Assembly: GCF_000238395.3 (NCBI RefSeq)
Contig: NZ_CP011025.1
Coordinates: 992,001-1,056,000 of the forward strand
Direction: 5' to 3'
Source of the DNA: Pseudoalteromonas arctica A 37-1-2
GTDB lineage: Bacteria > Pseudomonadota > Gammaproteobacteria > Enterobacterales > Alteromonadaceae
DNA length: 64,000 bases
Shown here piece by piece: positions 38,475-46,834 of this stretch (position 1 is its first letter; every line of letters starts with the position of its first letter). The notes under the pieces are model-generated. The model was not told the origin of the DNA, did no database searches, and saw nothing but the letters and a program-made list of their open reading frames with translations. Position numbers and translations under genes: made by a program.

Positions 38475-38518
38475 CATTAAAAAAGCCTTATTGATAAATC
38501 AATAAGGCTTTTTTAATG
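38475..38518. terminator. Strong bidirectional terminator between the adhesin gene and flgN
   Basis: A perfect 21-bp stem with a 2-nt loop is centred on AAAAAAGCCTTATTGAT and its complement, with A and T tracts at the two ends of the stem. It would end transcription from the adhesin gene (+) and from flgM-flgN (-). Confidence 0.92.
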
Positions 38519-38531
38519 TAAAATTTTGGGC

Positions 38532-38963
38532 TTACGCTTTTAAATTACGAACCAATTTACTCTCGGTATTTACAGATTTACCTGCTTGGTCGTAAGTCAT
38601 ACTTGTTGGAGCACCAATTAAAATCTCTTTGAGCTGTTTAACACTTAACTGCGCTTGGCGAGCAGCATGAGCATTAACATTATTTTGTTTTTGGCATTGA
38701 GCCAGTTGGGTTTTAACTTGGCTTATTAGCTCAGATATTTCAGAATTTTGTGAGTCGTTACTAGCAATTAGCTTACTTAGCTCTTTATCAAGGGTGCTTA
38801 ACTTAGTTAAAAAAGACATTTTTTGTTGGGCAATTTCTTTTAAACCAGCACCACGTCGTGAGGCAATAGCAGTAAGCTCATCGTTTAATAGCGTGTGTAA
38901 AGAGTCTAAACAACTTACTTGTTGGTTTAGCTTTACGCTAATTAAACTATTATGATCAGCCAT
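38532..38963 (-). CDS. flgN: Flagellar export chaperone FlgN
   Basis: A helical cytoplasmic protein of about 143 residues that fits FlgN, the chaperone for hook-associated proteins FlgK and FlgL. It has a long coiled-coil region (LDSLHTLLNDELTAIASRRG) and a C-terminal export-partner segment ending near MTYDQAGKSV. The ATG at 38963 (MADHNS) is preferred to the one at 38978. It overlaps the 3' end of flgM by 8 bp and follows it on the same strand, the usual flgM-flgN order. Confidence 0.85.
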   Translation of the reverse strand: MADHNSLISVKLNQQVSCLDSLHTLLNDELTAIASRRGAGLKEIAQQKMSFLTKLSTLDKELSKLIASNDSQNSEISELISQVKTQLAQCQKQNNVNAHAARQAQLSVKQLKEILIGAPTSMTYDQAGKSVNTESKLVRNLKA

Positions 38964-39276
38964 ACACGTTAAACTCAAAATCAGCTAAGTTTTTAGCAAG
39001 CTTTTCACTGTCCACTTGGTATTTACCTTCAGTTATTGCTTTTTTTAGCTCAGCAACTTTATCGCTGTCAAAGCCAGGTGATTGCTGTGCTTTATCTTGA
39101 AGCGTTTTTAATTGCTGCGCTTGCGGCGTTAAACTTACAGAATCACTTGCAGCCTTAGGCGAAGGAGTCTGCGTCGCTTGTGTATTTGCATTATCTTTTT
39201 TTAAATCAACTTGTTGTTGCTTTGCATTTGTAAGTGCATTAGCTTGTTGATTACTACCATTAACTTGACTAACCAT
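38956..39276 (-). CDS. flgM: Anti-sigma-28 factor FlgM
   Basis: A 106-residue protein with the FlgM layout: a disordered Gln/Asn/Thr-rich N-terminal half and a C-terminal sigma-28-binding region (DSVSLTPQAQQLKTLQDKAQ, then VAELKKAITEGKYQVDSEKL). FlgM binds FliA until the hook-basal body is complete and is then exported. A near-consensus sigma-28 promoter lies just upstream, so flgM is under the control of the sigma factor it inhibits. It is co-transcribed with flgN. Confidence 0.93.
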   Translation of the reverse strand: MVSQVNGSNQQANALTNAKQQQVDLKKDNANTQATQTPSPKAASDSVSLTPQAQQLKTLQDKAQQSPGFDSDKVAELKKAITEGKYQVDSEKLAKNLADFEFNVYG

Positions 39277-39312
39277 AATAATAAACCTGTATATTACCCA
39301 ACTTATGCCAAG

Positions 39313-39339
39313 TTATCGGCATATACGTAGGATACTTTA
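39313..39339 (-). promoter_or_regulatory. Sigma-28 (FliA) promoter of flgMN
   Basis: On the minus strand TAAAGTAT is followed by 11 bases and GCCGATAA. The -10 element is perfect and the -35 nearly so against TAAAGTTT-N11-GCCGATAA. It lies about 37 bp upstream of the flgM ATG. Confidence 0.88.
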
Positions 39340-39352
39340 GTATAAATCTAAA

Positions 39353-40071
39353 TTAAATATTTACTTGAACAGACTCTACACCATCTACTCGCGCATTTAA
39401 AATTTTACCTGACTTTTTGTTTTTAATTTGTATTTGATCGCCCAAAGTACCGTCTTCTAATGCAATACCTGTTGTTTTAATTCTAAGGCCTCTGAGGTTT
39501 GCGTAAATATTAACAGAATCCCCCTTACAAACCATACAAATTTGGTTTAGTAAAACGGGCATCCCGCTTCTAATATTTCGTTTACTTCTGCTACCTATTA
39601 AAATTGTGGGGTCATCTAAATATTGCACTCTTACAAAGTGAGTTGGTTTCATTTCAACACTTAAATGCGATTTAGTTATTACCTCACCACGAGCTAAGTT
39701 AGCAATTGCTACAACAACAGGCGCCATTTCAACAACTCTTACATGGACATATTGAGCCCATGTTTGAGCATCATTACATTTAGCTTGTAAAGTTACTTGG
39801 CGGTTAAATGGTGGTTCATCGGAAGTTGATAATTCAAGGTCAGAATTACAAATACGATCGGGGATACGACTGTCTAAAGGCAGTGCACTTAATTGCATAT
39901 TAGTATTTTTTAATATACCAATCTGCTCAGTTATATAAGCAACAGCCATCTCTTGTAATAAATCTTTGCTAAATACTTTGGCCTGCAAAGGTAATGCAAA
40001 GGTAATGCAAAGCAGAGGCTAGCAACAAAATAAAAAACACTGTATCTTCTGACTTTTTTTAACAAACTCAT
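39353..40071 (-). pseudogene. flgA: flgA, P-ring chaperone gene frameshifted by an 11-bp tandem duplication
   Basis: FlgA is a periplasmic chaperone for P-ring (FlgI) assembly and needs a signal peptide. The body of the protein is intact from 39988 down to 39353, including the SAF-like region (IANLARGEVITKSHLSVEMK) and the C-terminal TLGDQIQIKNKKSGKILNAR. The only in-frame start there is TTG with no signal sequence. Further upstream, the ATG at 40071 begins an ideal signal peptide (MSLLKKVRRYSVFYFVASLC, then FALPL), but it is in another frame and ends at a TAA shortly after. The shift is caused by GCAAAGGTAAT repeated in tandem at 39985-40006. Removing one copy joins the signal peptide to QAKVFSKD perfectly. 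As read, FlgA would not be exported. Confidence 0.9.
39985..40012. repeat. 11-bp tandem duplication in flgA
   Basis: GCAAAGGTAAT occurs twice in direct tandem (39985-39995 and 39996-40006), followed by a partial third copy GCAAAG. Eleven is not a multiple of three, so the copy number sets the flgA reading frame. Confidence 0.95.
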
Positions 40072-40117
40072 AATGTTTCGACTATGCTTATGGTTTCAAA
40101 CAGGGTATAAATATTTT

Positions 40118-40135
40118 GCGTCAAAAAGTAGACGC
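40118..40135. promoter_or_regulatory. Possible FlrA/FleQ-type operator upstream of cheV
   Basis: GCGTC and GACGC are perfect inverted arms around AAAAAGTA. The core GTCAAAAAGTAGAC resembles the published Pseudomonas FleQ box GTCaNTAAAtTGAC. It lies about 77 bp upstream of cheV. Confidence 0.45.
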
Positions 40136-40211
40136 TCCCGCGATGTTATGTAGCTTTATTAATAGGTAGCAATTATCGTTCCGCATTATTTGTTTTCTTT
40201 AGGAGATTTGA

Positions 40212-41147
40212 ATGGCAGGCATTTTAGACTCAGTAAACCAACGCACGCAGTTGGTTGGGCAGAACCGCCTAGAATTACTTTTATTTAAGCTCAGAGGGCG
40301 TCAGCGTTTTGGCATTAATGTATTTAAAGTGAGGGAAGTATTGCAATGTCCTCCACTTACAAGCATGCCAAAATCGAATGCTTATATTCGTGGTGTTGCT
40401 CATATTCGTGGTCAAACTATCTCAGTAATCGACCTGTCGATGGCTGTAGGCGGGCGCCCAATAGAAAATATTAAAGACAGTTTTATCATTATTGCTGAGT
40501 ACAACCGCTCGGTTCAAGGCTTTTTAGTGGGCGGGGTTGAGCGTATTGTAAATATGAATTGGGAAAAAATAATGCCACCACCATCAGGTGCCGGGCGTTA
40601 TTCATATTTAACAGCCGTGACCGAAATCGAAAATGAATTAGTAGAAATTTTAGACGTAGAAAAAATACTTAATGAAATTTGCCCAGTAAATACAGAAGTA
40701 AGTGCTGAAGTTGCACAAAGTGGCGACATTCAAAAAGACTTAGGCGAGCGTATCGTATTTATTGCAGACGACTCAGCTGTTGCGCGTAATCAAGTTAAAC
40801 GTGCCCTAGAACCGCTAGGCGTGCAAACGGAGCTTGCTAAAAATGGTAAAGAAGCTTTAATTAGGCTTAAAGAAATAGCAGAACTTGATTGCAAAAACGA
40901 TATTACTGAGCGAGTTGCATTACTTATTTCTGATGTTGAAATGCCAGAAATGGACGGTTATACATTAACAGCTGAAATAAAAGCAGATCCTAAGCTTGCA
41001 CCATTACATGTTATTTTACATACATCATTGAGTGGTGTGTTTAACCAAGCAATGATAGAAAAAGTAGGTGCTGACGACTTTATCGCCAAATTTAACCCTG
41101 ATGAGTTAGCAACAGCGGTTAAAAAATGGGTTCATAGTGACCAATAA
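40212..41147 (+). CDS. cheV: Chemotaxis adaptor-receiver CheV
   Basis: The 311-residue protein is a CheW-like domain (about 20-165; RFGINVFKVREVLQ, then YIRGVAHIRGQTISVIDLSM) fused to a receiver domain (about 185-308). The receiver has acidic residues in FIADDSA, the phosphoacceptor Asp in LLISDVEMPEMDGYT and a conserved Lys in FIAKFNPDEL. CheV links chemoreceptors to CheA and tunes adaptation. AGGAG precedes the ATG. In polar-flagellum clusters cheV-cheR sits between flgA and flgB, as here. Confidence 0.96.
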   Translation: MAGILDSVNQRTQLVGQNRLELLLFKLRGRQRFGINVFKVREVLQCPPLTSMPKSNAYIRGVAHIRGQTISVIDLSMAVGGRPIENIKDSFIIIAEYNRSVQGFLVGGVERIVNMNWEKIMPPPSGAGRYSYLTAVTEIENELVEILDVEKILNEICPVNTEVSAEVAQSGDIQKDLGERIVFIADDSAVARNQVKRALEPLGVQTELAKNGKEALIRLKEIAELDCKNDITERVALLISDVEMPEMDGYTLTAEIKADPKLAPLHVILHTSLSGVFNQAMIEKVGADDFIAKFNPDELATAVKKWVHSDQ

Positions 41148-41164
41148 AAATAGGTGTTATTGAT

Positions 41165-41995
41165 TTGAATAATAAAGATTTGCAGCAAAGTGAATACGAC
41201 CAGTTTCGTTCGTTTTTAGAGCAGCAATGCGGTATTGTTTTAGGTGAAAACAAGCAATACTTAGTTAAAAGTCGACTTGCTCCACTCATGGCTCGATTTA
41301 ATGTGGAATCTTTATCACAATTAGTAAGTAAAACACTTGGCCTTCATGAGCGGCAATTAAGAGCCGCTGTTGTTGATGCAATGACCACAAACGAAACGTT
41401 ATGGTTTAGAGATCAATACCCATTTGAATTACTTCAAAATAAATTATTCCCTGAATTTAAAGAGTTAAGAAGACCATTAAAAATTTGGTCTGCTGCCAGC
41501 TCATCAGGGCAAGAACCCTACTCGATTGCTATGTCGGTTGCCGAGTTTCAAGCTAAGCAACCTGGCGTGCTACGTATGGGAGCGCAAATTATTGGTACAG
41601 ATATATCTAATACCATGCTCGATATGTGTAAAAATGCAGAATACGACGCGCTTGCACTTGCCAGAGGCTTATCGGCAGAACGCCGTAAAAAGTTTTTTAA
41701 AGATAGCGGCAACGGTATGGCACAAGTAAACGATACAATAAAAAAACAAGTTAGTTTTAGGCATTTAAATTTGCTTGATTCGTACGCGTTAATGGGCAAA
41801 TTTGATATTATTTTTTGCCGCAATGTACTTATTTACTTTGCACCTGAAATAAAAGCTAAAATTATTAATCAGTTTGCACAAGCGTTAAATCCAAAAGGGT
41901 ACTTGTTTTTAGGTGCGTCAGAGTCCTTGACTGGCTTAAGTACTGAGTTCGATATGGTTAGATGCAACCCCGGTATTATTTACCAAAAGAAATAA
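41165..41995 (+). CDS. cheR: Chemoreceptor methyltransferase CheR
   Basis: The 276-residue protein transfers methyl groups from S-adenosylmethionine to receptor glutamates. It has the CheR N-terminal helical domain (residues 1-75) and a Rossmann methyltransferase domain with TTNETLWFRD, the SAM-binding stretch IWSAASSSGQEPYSIAM and FDIIFCRNVLIYF. The predicted start is TTG at 41165, 17 bp after cheV, so translation may depend on cheV. A terminator follows. Confidence 0.95.
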   Translation: MNNKDLQQSEYDQFRSFLEQQCGIVLGENKQYLVKSRLAPLMARFNVESLSQLVSKTLGLHERQLRAAVVDAMTTNETLWFRDQYPFELLQNKLFPEFKELRRPLKIWSAASSSGQEPYSIAMSVAEFQAKQPGVLRMGAQIIGTDISNTMLDMCKNAEYDALALARGLSAERRKKFFKDSGNGMAQVNDTIKKQVSFRHLNLLDSYALMGKFDIIFCRNVLIYFAPEIKAKIINQFAQALNPKGYLFLGASESLTGLSTEFDMVRCNPGIIYQKK

Positions 41996-42015
41996 TTAAG
42001 CTAATTCCTTTCCTT

Positions 42016-42041
42016 AAAACGACGCACTCAGCGTCGTTTTT
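42016..42041 (+). terminator. Terminator after cheR
   Basis: AAAACGACGC and GCGTCGTTTT pair perfectly around ACTCA, and a further T follows. It ends the cheV-cheR unit before the flgB promoter. Confidence 0.9.
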
Positions 42042-42089
42042 CTATTTAGATACATGGCCTTATAAAAATATAACTTTCCTTATTATAAA

Positions 42090-42105
42090 TGGCTTATTTT
42101 TTGCT
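42090..42105 (+). promoter_or_regulatory. Sigma-54 promoter of flgBCDE
   Basis: TGGCTTATTTTTTGCT has the diagnostic GG-N10-GC spacing of RpoN promoters. It ends 35 bp before the flgB ATG. A GTCAA motif lies downstream at 42120. Confidence 0.8.
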
Positions 42106-42140
42106 TTATTCATGGGTAAGTCAATTTTTTGGAGAAGGTT

Positions 42141-42548
42141 ATGGCTATCAGTTTTGATAAAGCATTAGGTGTGCATCCGCAAGCCATGTTGATCCGTTCA
42201 CAGCGAGCAGAATTAATTGCAACTAATATAGCTAACGCTGATACGCCTGGCTATAAAGCAAAAGATATAGACTTTGCCTCGGCATTAAAAGCGGCAAGGT
42301 CAACCCAGCAAAGCGGCAATACCATGGTAAGAACTAACGATAAACACATTGGTGGAGGTACTCATAGTATGGGTAGTTCTGAATCATTTCGCTTGCCAAA
42401 TCAATCAGATACGGGCGATGGTAACTCGGTTGATATACAAGTGGAACGAAACTTGTATACACAGAATGCTATGGAGTATCAGGCCAGCTTGCAATTTTTA
42501 AGCGGCAGATTCAAAGGTCTGAATAAAGCTCTCGGTAGTCAAGGATAA
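42141..42548 (+). CDS. flgB: Flagellar proximal rod protein FlgB
   Basis: Starting at ATG 42141 (GGAG six bases upstream), the product has about 135 residues, the normal FlgB length. It has the rod-protein signature RAELIATNIANADTPGYKAK near the N terminus and a C-terminal helix ending MEYQASLQFLSGRFKGL. It forms part of the proximal rod with FlgC and FlgF. It is the first gene of flgBCDE behind a sigma-54 promoter. Confidence 0.96.
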   Translation: MAISFDKALGVHPQAMLIRSQRAELIATNIANADTPGYKAKDIDFASALKAARSTQQSGNTMVRTNDKHIGGGTHSMGSSESFRLPNQSDTGDGNSVDIQVERNLYTQNAMEYQASLQFLSGRFKGLNKALGSQG

Positions 42549-42553
42549 AAATT

Positions 42554-42985
42554 ATGAGTTTATATAATGTTTTTGATATTGCAGGTTCGGGTATGAGCGC
42601 ACAAAACGTTCGCTTAAATACTACAGCTAGTAATATTTCTAATGCTAATACCATTAGTTCATCTCAAGACAAAACGTACCGAGCGCGCCAACCTGTATTT
42701 GCGGCTGAGCTAACAAAAGCTTCAGCATCAGCAAGTAATCAACAGGGCTCCGCCGTTGGTGTTAAAGTTTTGGGCATTGTTGAAAGCGATGCACCATTAC
42801 AAATTGAATATAACCCAAACCATCCAAGTGCGGATGAAAATGGCTATATCTATAAACCCAACGTTAATGTTGTAGAGGAGATGGCAAATATGATTTCTGC
42901 CTCTCGTTCTTACCAAACAAACGTGCAAGTTGCTGATGCAGCAAAGCAAATGCTAAGTAAAACACTGTTGCTAGGGCAGCGGTAA
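42554..42985 (+). CDS. flgC: Flagellar proximal rod protein FlgC
   Basis: A 143-residue rod protein. The N-terminal motif AQNVRLNTTASNISNANT and the C-terminal helix VVEEMANMISASRSYQTNVQ are those of FlgC. It begins 5 bp after flgB and precedes flgD in the usual operon order. Confidence 0.96.
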   Translation: MSLYNVFDIAGSGMSAQNVRLNTTASNISNANTISSSQDKTYRARQPVFAAELTKASASASNQQGSAVGVKVLGIVESDAPLQIEYNPNHPSADENGYIYKPNVNVVEEMANMISASRSYQTNVQVADAAKQMLSKTLLLGQR

Positions 42986-42998
42986 CCGAGGGTAGGTT

Positions 42999-43679
42999 AT
43001 GAGTAACGATATTAGTACATCTTCATCCTATTTAGACTCTATACGCTGGCAAGAAAAGCAAGTAGCGACCAGCGATGGTGAAAGTGATGCGTTAACACAG
43101 GAAGATTTTTTCTCCTTATTAACACAGCAACTGTCGTATCAGGATCCCAGTAACCCTGCGGATAACGACCAAATGATTGCGCAAATGACCAGCTTTACCA
43201 TGGCGCAAGGTATTAGTGATTTGAATTCAAACTTTGATAACTTAGCGACTTCGATGACATCAAACTCAGCCCTGCAAGCATCAACACTTGTTGGCAAGCA
43301 AGCTTTACTTGAGTCAAATACTCTTGATTTAAATGAAACGGGTGATGCCAGAGGCTCTGCAGTGGCAGAAGAAGCCGTTGACAACTTAAAAATTAAAGTG
43401 ACAGACGCATCAGGCCAGCTTGTGAGGACTATTGATATGGGCTCTCAATCCGCAGGCGCGGTCCGTTTTGCATGGGATGGAAAAAACGAAGCCGGTGAGC
43501 GTTTACCAGAAGGTGAATACTCAGTAACCGCCGAAGGAAGTACTGACGGCGAATTTTCAAGCTTGCCCATTGCTACATTTAAGAACATTGAAAGCGTTAA
43601 TATTAATGGCTCAAGCGGCATTATTATTAATACTAAAGAAGGTGCGGTTAGGCTGACAGATGTCGCAGAAATCGCGTAA
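42999..43679 (+). CDS. flgD: Hook-capping scaffold protein FlgD
   Basis: The 226-residue protein has the conserved N-terminal hook-cap motif LTQEDFFSLLTQQLSYQDPS, then NDQMIAQMTSFTMAQGI. The C-terminal FlgD Ig-like and tudor-like region contains VRFAWDGKNEAGERLPEGEY. FlgD caps the growing hook and guides FlgE polymerisation. It is the third gene of the operon. Confidence 0.96.
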   Translation: MSNDISTSSSYLDSIRWQEKQVATSDGESDALTQEDFFSLLTQQLSYQDPSNPADNDQMIAQMTSFTMAQGISDLNSNFDNLATSMTSNSALQASTLVGKQALLESNTLDLNETGDARGSAVAEEAVDNLKIKVTDASGQLVRTIDMGSQSAGAVRFAWDGKNEAGERLPEGEYSVTAEGSTDGEFSSLPIATFKNIESVNINGSSGIIINTKEGAVRLTDVAEIA

Positions 43680-43739
43680 TAAATTTTAATTATACTTCGC
43701 CTGTCAGCAGGCTAAATATTAACAGGTTAGAGGTGAATT

Positions 43740-45107
43740 ATGAGCTTCAATATTGCATTAACCGGCCTAGCTGCCGCACAAAAAGATTTAGACGTAACAG
43801 CAAATAATATTGCAAACGTTAATACAACGGGTTTTAAAGAGTCACGCGCAGAGTTTGCTGATGTTTACGCATCGTCAGTATTTAGCTCTGGTAAGACTAA
43901 AAATGGTGATGGTGTACAAACAACCATGGTTGCACAGCAATTTCATCAAGGCTCACTGCAATTTACAAACAACTCACTTGATTTAGCTATTACGGGTGAA
44001 GGTTATTTTGCGATGACTGACGATTTATCTTCGCAAGATTTAACATATACACGTGCAGGTGCATTTAAGCTTAATCAAGATAACTTTATGGTTGACGCTA
44101 AAGGTAACTTTTTACAAGCATTTCCAGTTGATTCATCTACAGGTGATACAACGTCGGTAAGTTTGAGCACAACTGATCCAATTCAAATCCCTGATTCGTC
44201 TGGTTCTCCTCGTGCAACAGAAAATGTATTTTTGTCGTTTAACTTAGATGCAACAGCTGATCCAACAGGTTTAGATTTTGATCCAGCATCTAGTGGTACT
44301 TATAACTCATCTACGTCAACAACGGTGTATGACTCACTAGGTGAACCGCACATTTTACAATACTTTTTCGCGAAACAGGATCCTGCATCGGCAACTGGTG
44401 CTGAAAATAGCTGGGATGTATACGCAACACTCGATGGCAAAGTAGTTGGCAAGGACGGTGAAGAACAAACAACGACGCCTTATCAGGAACTTACAACTCT
44501 TGGTTTTAACTCAAGCGGTTTACCATCAACAACAGATAGCAATCTAAATGCCAATGCAACTACTTTTGATGAAATATCACTACCAGCGGGTCTTGGTACT
44601 GGCTTATCAACATTACTAGACAATGGTGCAACTTTCCCAAGTACTGGTATTGAACTTAATTGGCGCGATGAAAATAATACTGCAGGACGTGTTCCAACTC
44701 AGTATTCAAGTGGTTTTGAAGTAAAAGCACTCGATCAAGATGGCTCAACGGTAGGCCGTTTAGCCGGAATTGATATAGGCACAGACGGAAAAATTGTTGC
44801 TTCTTACAGTAATGGTGACTCAACATTCCTAGGCCAAGTAGCTATGGTACGTTTTCCTAATTCACAAGGTTTGTCGCAAGTAGGTGATACAAGTTGGAAG
44901 CAAAGCATTGATTCAGGTGAGCCTGTAGCGGGTGAAGCTGGGTCTGGTACATTTGGTGGAATTAACTCATCTGCACTTGAGCAATCAAATACTAACCTAA
45001 CAAATGAGCTTGTAGACTTAATTACAGCACAGCGTAATTACCAAGCAAACTCACGTGCGCTTGAAGTTAACTCAACTATTCAGCAAAGTATTTTGCAGAT
45101 TCGATAA
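43740..45107 (+). CDS. flgE: Flagellar hook protein FlgE
   Basis: The 455-residue hook subunit starts MSFNIALTGLAAAQKDLDV with the rod/hook motif NNIANVNTTGFKESRAEF. The central variable domain contains STSTTVYDSLGEPHIL. The C-terminal helix is LTNELVDLITAQRNYQANSR. It is somewhat longer than the E. coli hook protein because of the central domains. A terminator follows, separating flgBCDE from flgFGHI. Confidence 0.97.
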   Translation: MSFNIALTGLAAAQKDLDVTANNIANVNTTGFKESRAEFADVYASSVFSSGKTKNGDGVQTTMVAQQFHQGSLQFTNNSLDLAITGEGYFAMTDDLSSQDLTYTRAGAFKLNQDNFMVDAKGNFLQAFPVDSSTGDTTSVSLSTTDPIQIPDSSGSPRATENVFLSFNLDATADPTGLDFDPASSGTYNSSTSTTVYDSLGEPHILQYFFAKQDPASATGAENSWDVYATLDGKVVGKDGEEQTTTPYQELTTLGFNSSGLPSTTDSNLNANATTFDEISLPAGLGTGLSTLLDNGATFPSTGIELNWRDENNTAGRVPTQYSSGFEVKALDQDGSTVGRLAGIDIGTDGKIVASYSNGDSTFLGQVAMVRFPNSQGLSQVGDTSWKQSIDSGEPVAGEAGSGTFGGINSSALEQSNTNLTNELVDLITAQRNYQANSRALEVNSTIQQSILQIR

Positions 45108-45130
45108 GTTACACTCAATTGAATATATTA

Positions 45131-45154
45131 GGCTGCATTTTTGCAGCCTTTTTT
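45131..45154 (+). terminator. Terminator after flgE
   Basis: GGCTGCA and TGCAGCC form a 7-bp stem with a TTTT loop, followed by six T. Confidence 0.92.
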
Positions 45155-45211
45155 ATAAGTCCTCTTCGTAAGCCCTTCTAAATACCTCTCAATGTTGCGT
45201 CAAATTTAATC

Positions 45212-45227
45212 TGGCACCTATTTTGCA
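45212..45227 (+). promoter_or_regulatory. Sigma-54 promoter of flgFGHI
   Basis: TGGCACCTATTTTGCA matches the RpoN consensus TGGCAC-N5-TTGCA essentially perfectly, with GG-N10-GC spacing, 38 bp before the flgF ATG. Confidence 0.9.
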
Positions 45228-45264
45228 TTTGTAAGTTCATAGATTTTTTATGTGAGTCGATACT

Positions 45265-46008
45265 ATGGACAAAATGGTCTACATTGCGGCCTCTGGCGCT
45301 AAGCAAAGCCTGCAGGGGCTTGCGCTTAAAGCCAATAATTTGGCGAATGCAAATACAACAGGTTTTAAAGCCGACTTTGCACAGGCGCGTTCTATGCAAG
45401 CGTTTGGCGAAGGTTTGCCTACACGTGTATTTGCAATGCAAGAGCGTCCGGGTTCTAACATGGTATCGGGTGGCATTGTTCAAACCGGGCGAGACTTAGA
45501 TATCGCGATGAGTGATAACGCTTGGCTTGCCGTGCAAGATGCCTCAGGTAACGAAGCTTATACCAAAGTAGGTACGCTCAATATTACTGCGCAAGGCATG
45601 TTAGTAACGAGCGGTGGTCGTCAAGTAATTGGCGAAGGCGGCCCTGTTATTTTACCCGTCCCAGTCGAAAAAATAGGGTTTAGTCAAGATGGCGCTATTC
45701 AAGTTCGACCACAAGGCGCACCGGCTAACTTTTTAGAAGAAGTAGATACGCTTAGAGTGGTTGAAGCAAATAGCTCACAGCTCGAAAAAGGTAACGATGG
45801 TTTATTTAGGCCAAAAGCCAATGTAACAGTAGATACCTCTGCCAATGTAAAAGTTTTAAGTGGTTCGCTTGAAATGTCTAACGTAAATCCCGTTCACGAA
45901 ATGGTCGACATGATAAGCCACCAGCGCCAATTTGAATTACAAGTGAAATTAATGAAAACAGCTGAAGAAATTGACGAGCGTCAAGATCAGTTATTACGCA
46001 TAGTTTAA
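45265..46008 (+). CDS. flgF: Flagellar proximal rod protein FlgF
   Basis: The 247-residue rod protein has the N-terminal motif LKANNLANANTTGFKADF, the central VSGGIVQTGRDLDIAMSDN segment and the C-terminal HEMVDMISHQRQFELQVKLM helix. It is homologous to FlgG and adjacent to it, as expected. It is the first gene after its own sigma-54 promoter. Confidence 0.96.
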   Translation: MDKMVYIAASGAKQSLQGLALKANNLANANTTGFKADFAQARSMQAFGEGLPTRVFAMQERPGSNMVSGGIVQTGRDLDIAMSDNAWLAVQDASGNEAYTKVGTLNITAQGMLVTSGGRQVIGEGGPVILPVPVEKIGFSQDGAIQVRPQGAPANFLEEVDTLRVVEANSSQLEKGNDGLFRPKANVTVDTSANVKVLSGSLEMSNVNPVHEMVDMISHQRQFELQVKLMKTAEEIDERQDQLLRIV

Positions 46009-46029
46009 CTTTAAAATGAGGACACGATT

Positions 46030-46818
46030 ATGAATCCAGCATTGTGGATCAGTAAAACTGGGCTAGACGCTCAACAAACCGATATATCGGTTATCTCAAA
46101 TAATTTAGCGAATGCGAGTACCGTAGGTTACAAAAAAAGCCGCGCTATATTTGAAGATTTACTTTATCAAAATATTAATCAACCAGGTGGTCGTTCATCG
46201 CAAGATACCGAAATGCCGTCGGGCTTAATGTTAGGTGCGGGTGCTAAAGTTGTAGCTAACCAAAAAGAGTTTACGCAAGGCAACATGCTAACCACCGAAA
46301 ACTCACTAGATTGGATGATTTCTGGCGAAGGCTTTTTTGAAGTACTGCAACCCGATGGCAATATTGCTTACTCGCGCAACGGCCAGTTTACTACCGATGG
46401 CGATGGTCGAATTGTAACATCGGGCGCTGGTTACGTTATTCAGCCAGAAATGAATGTACCTGATGACGCGCAATCAATTACGGTTTCGCAAGATGGTGAA
46501 GTATCTGTGCGTGTTGCAGGCCAAGCCGATAACGTGGTAATTGGTCAGCTGACTATTAGTGATTTTATTAATCCATCGGGTCTTGAGCCAATTGGTCAAA
46601 ACCTTTATACCGAAACCGCTGTAAGTGGTGCGCCGGTACAAGGTAATCCTGGTGTTGAAGGGTTAGGTAGCATTATTCAAGGCTCACTCGAAACTTCAAA
46701 CGTAAATGTAACTGAAGAGCTCGTAAATCTAATCGAAACTCAGCGTATTTACGAAATGAACTCAAAAGTAATTTCGGCCGTTGACGAAATGATGAGTTAT
46801 ATCAATCAACAGCTTTAA
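46030..46818 (+). CDS. flgG: Flagellar distal rod protein FlgG
   Basis: The product has 262 residues, close to the usual 260. It starts MNPALWISKTGLDAQQTDIS with SNNLANASTVGYKKSRA, has the ENSLDWMISGEGFFEV segment, and ends with VTEELVNLIETQRIYEMNSK. FlgG makes the distal rod that passes through the P and L rings. It is 21 bp after flgF. Confidence 0.97.
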   Translation: MNPALWISKTGLDAQQTDISVISNNLANASTVGYKKSRAIFEDLLYQNINQPGGRSSQDTEMPSGLMLGAGAKVVANQKEFTQGNMLTTENSLDWMISGEGFFEVLQPDGNIAYSRNGQFTTDGDGRIVTSGAGYVIQPEMNVPDDAQSITVSQDGEVSVRVAGQADNVVIGQLTISDFINPSGLEPIGQNLYTETAVSGAPVQGNPGVEGLGSIIQGSLETSNVNVTEELVNLIETQRIYEMNSKVISAVDEMMSYINQQL

Positions 46819-46834
46819 TAGAGTAGGGGGAATT

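Noticed and set aside
39353..39988. flgA as an intact gene from the TTG at 39988
   Set aside because: This start gives no signal peptide although FlgA is periplasmic, and a perfect signal peptide lies upstream in another frame behind an 11-bp duplication.
39985..40012. CRISPR-like array or regulatory iterons
   Set aside because: Only two full contiguous 11-bp copies exist, without spacers; simple tandem duplication explains it. The same applies to 53183-53226.
40121..40147. Sigma-28 promoter for cheV
   Set aside because: TCAAAAAG-N11-GCGATGTT matches the consensus poorly at both elements compared with the clear flgM and flagellin 2 promoters.
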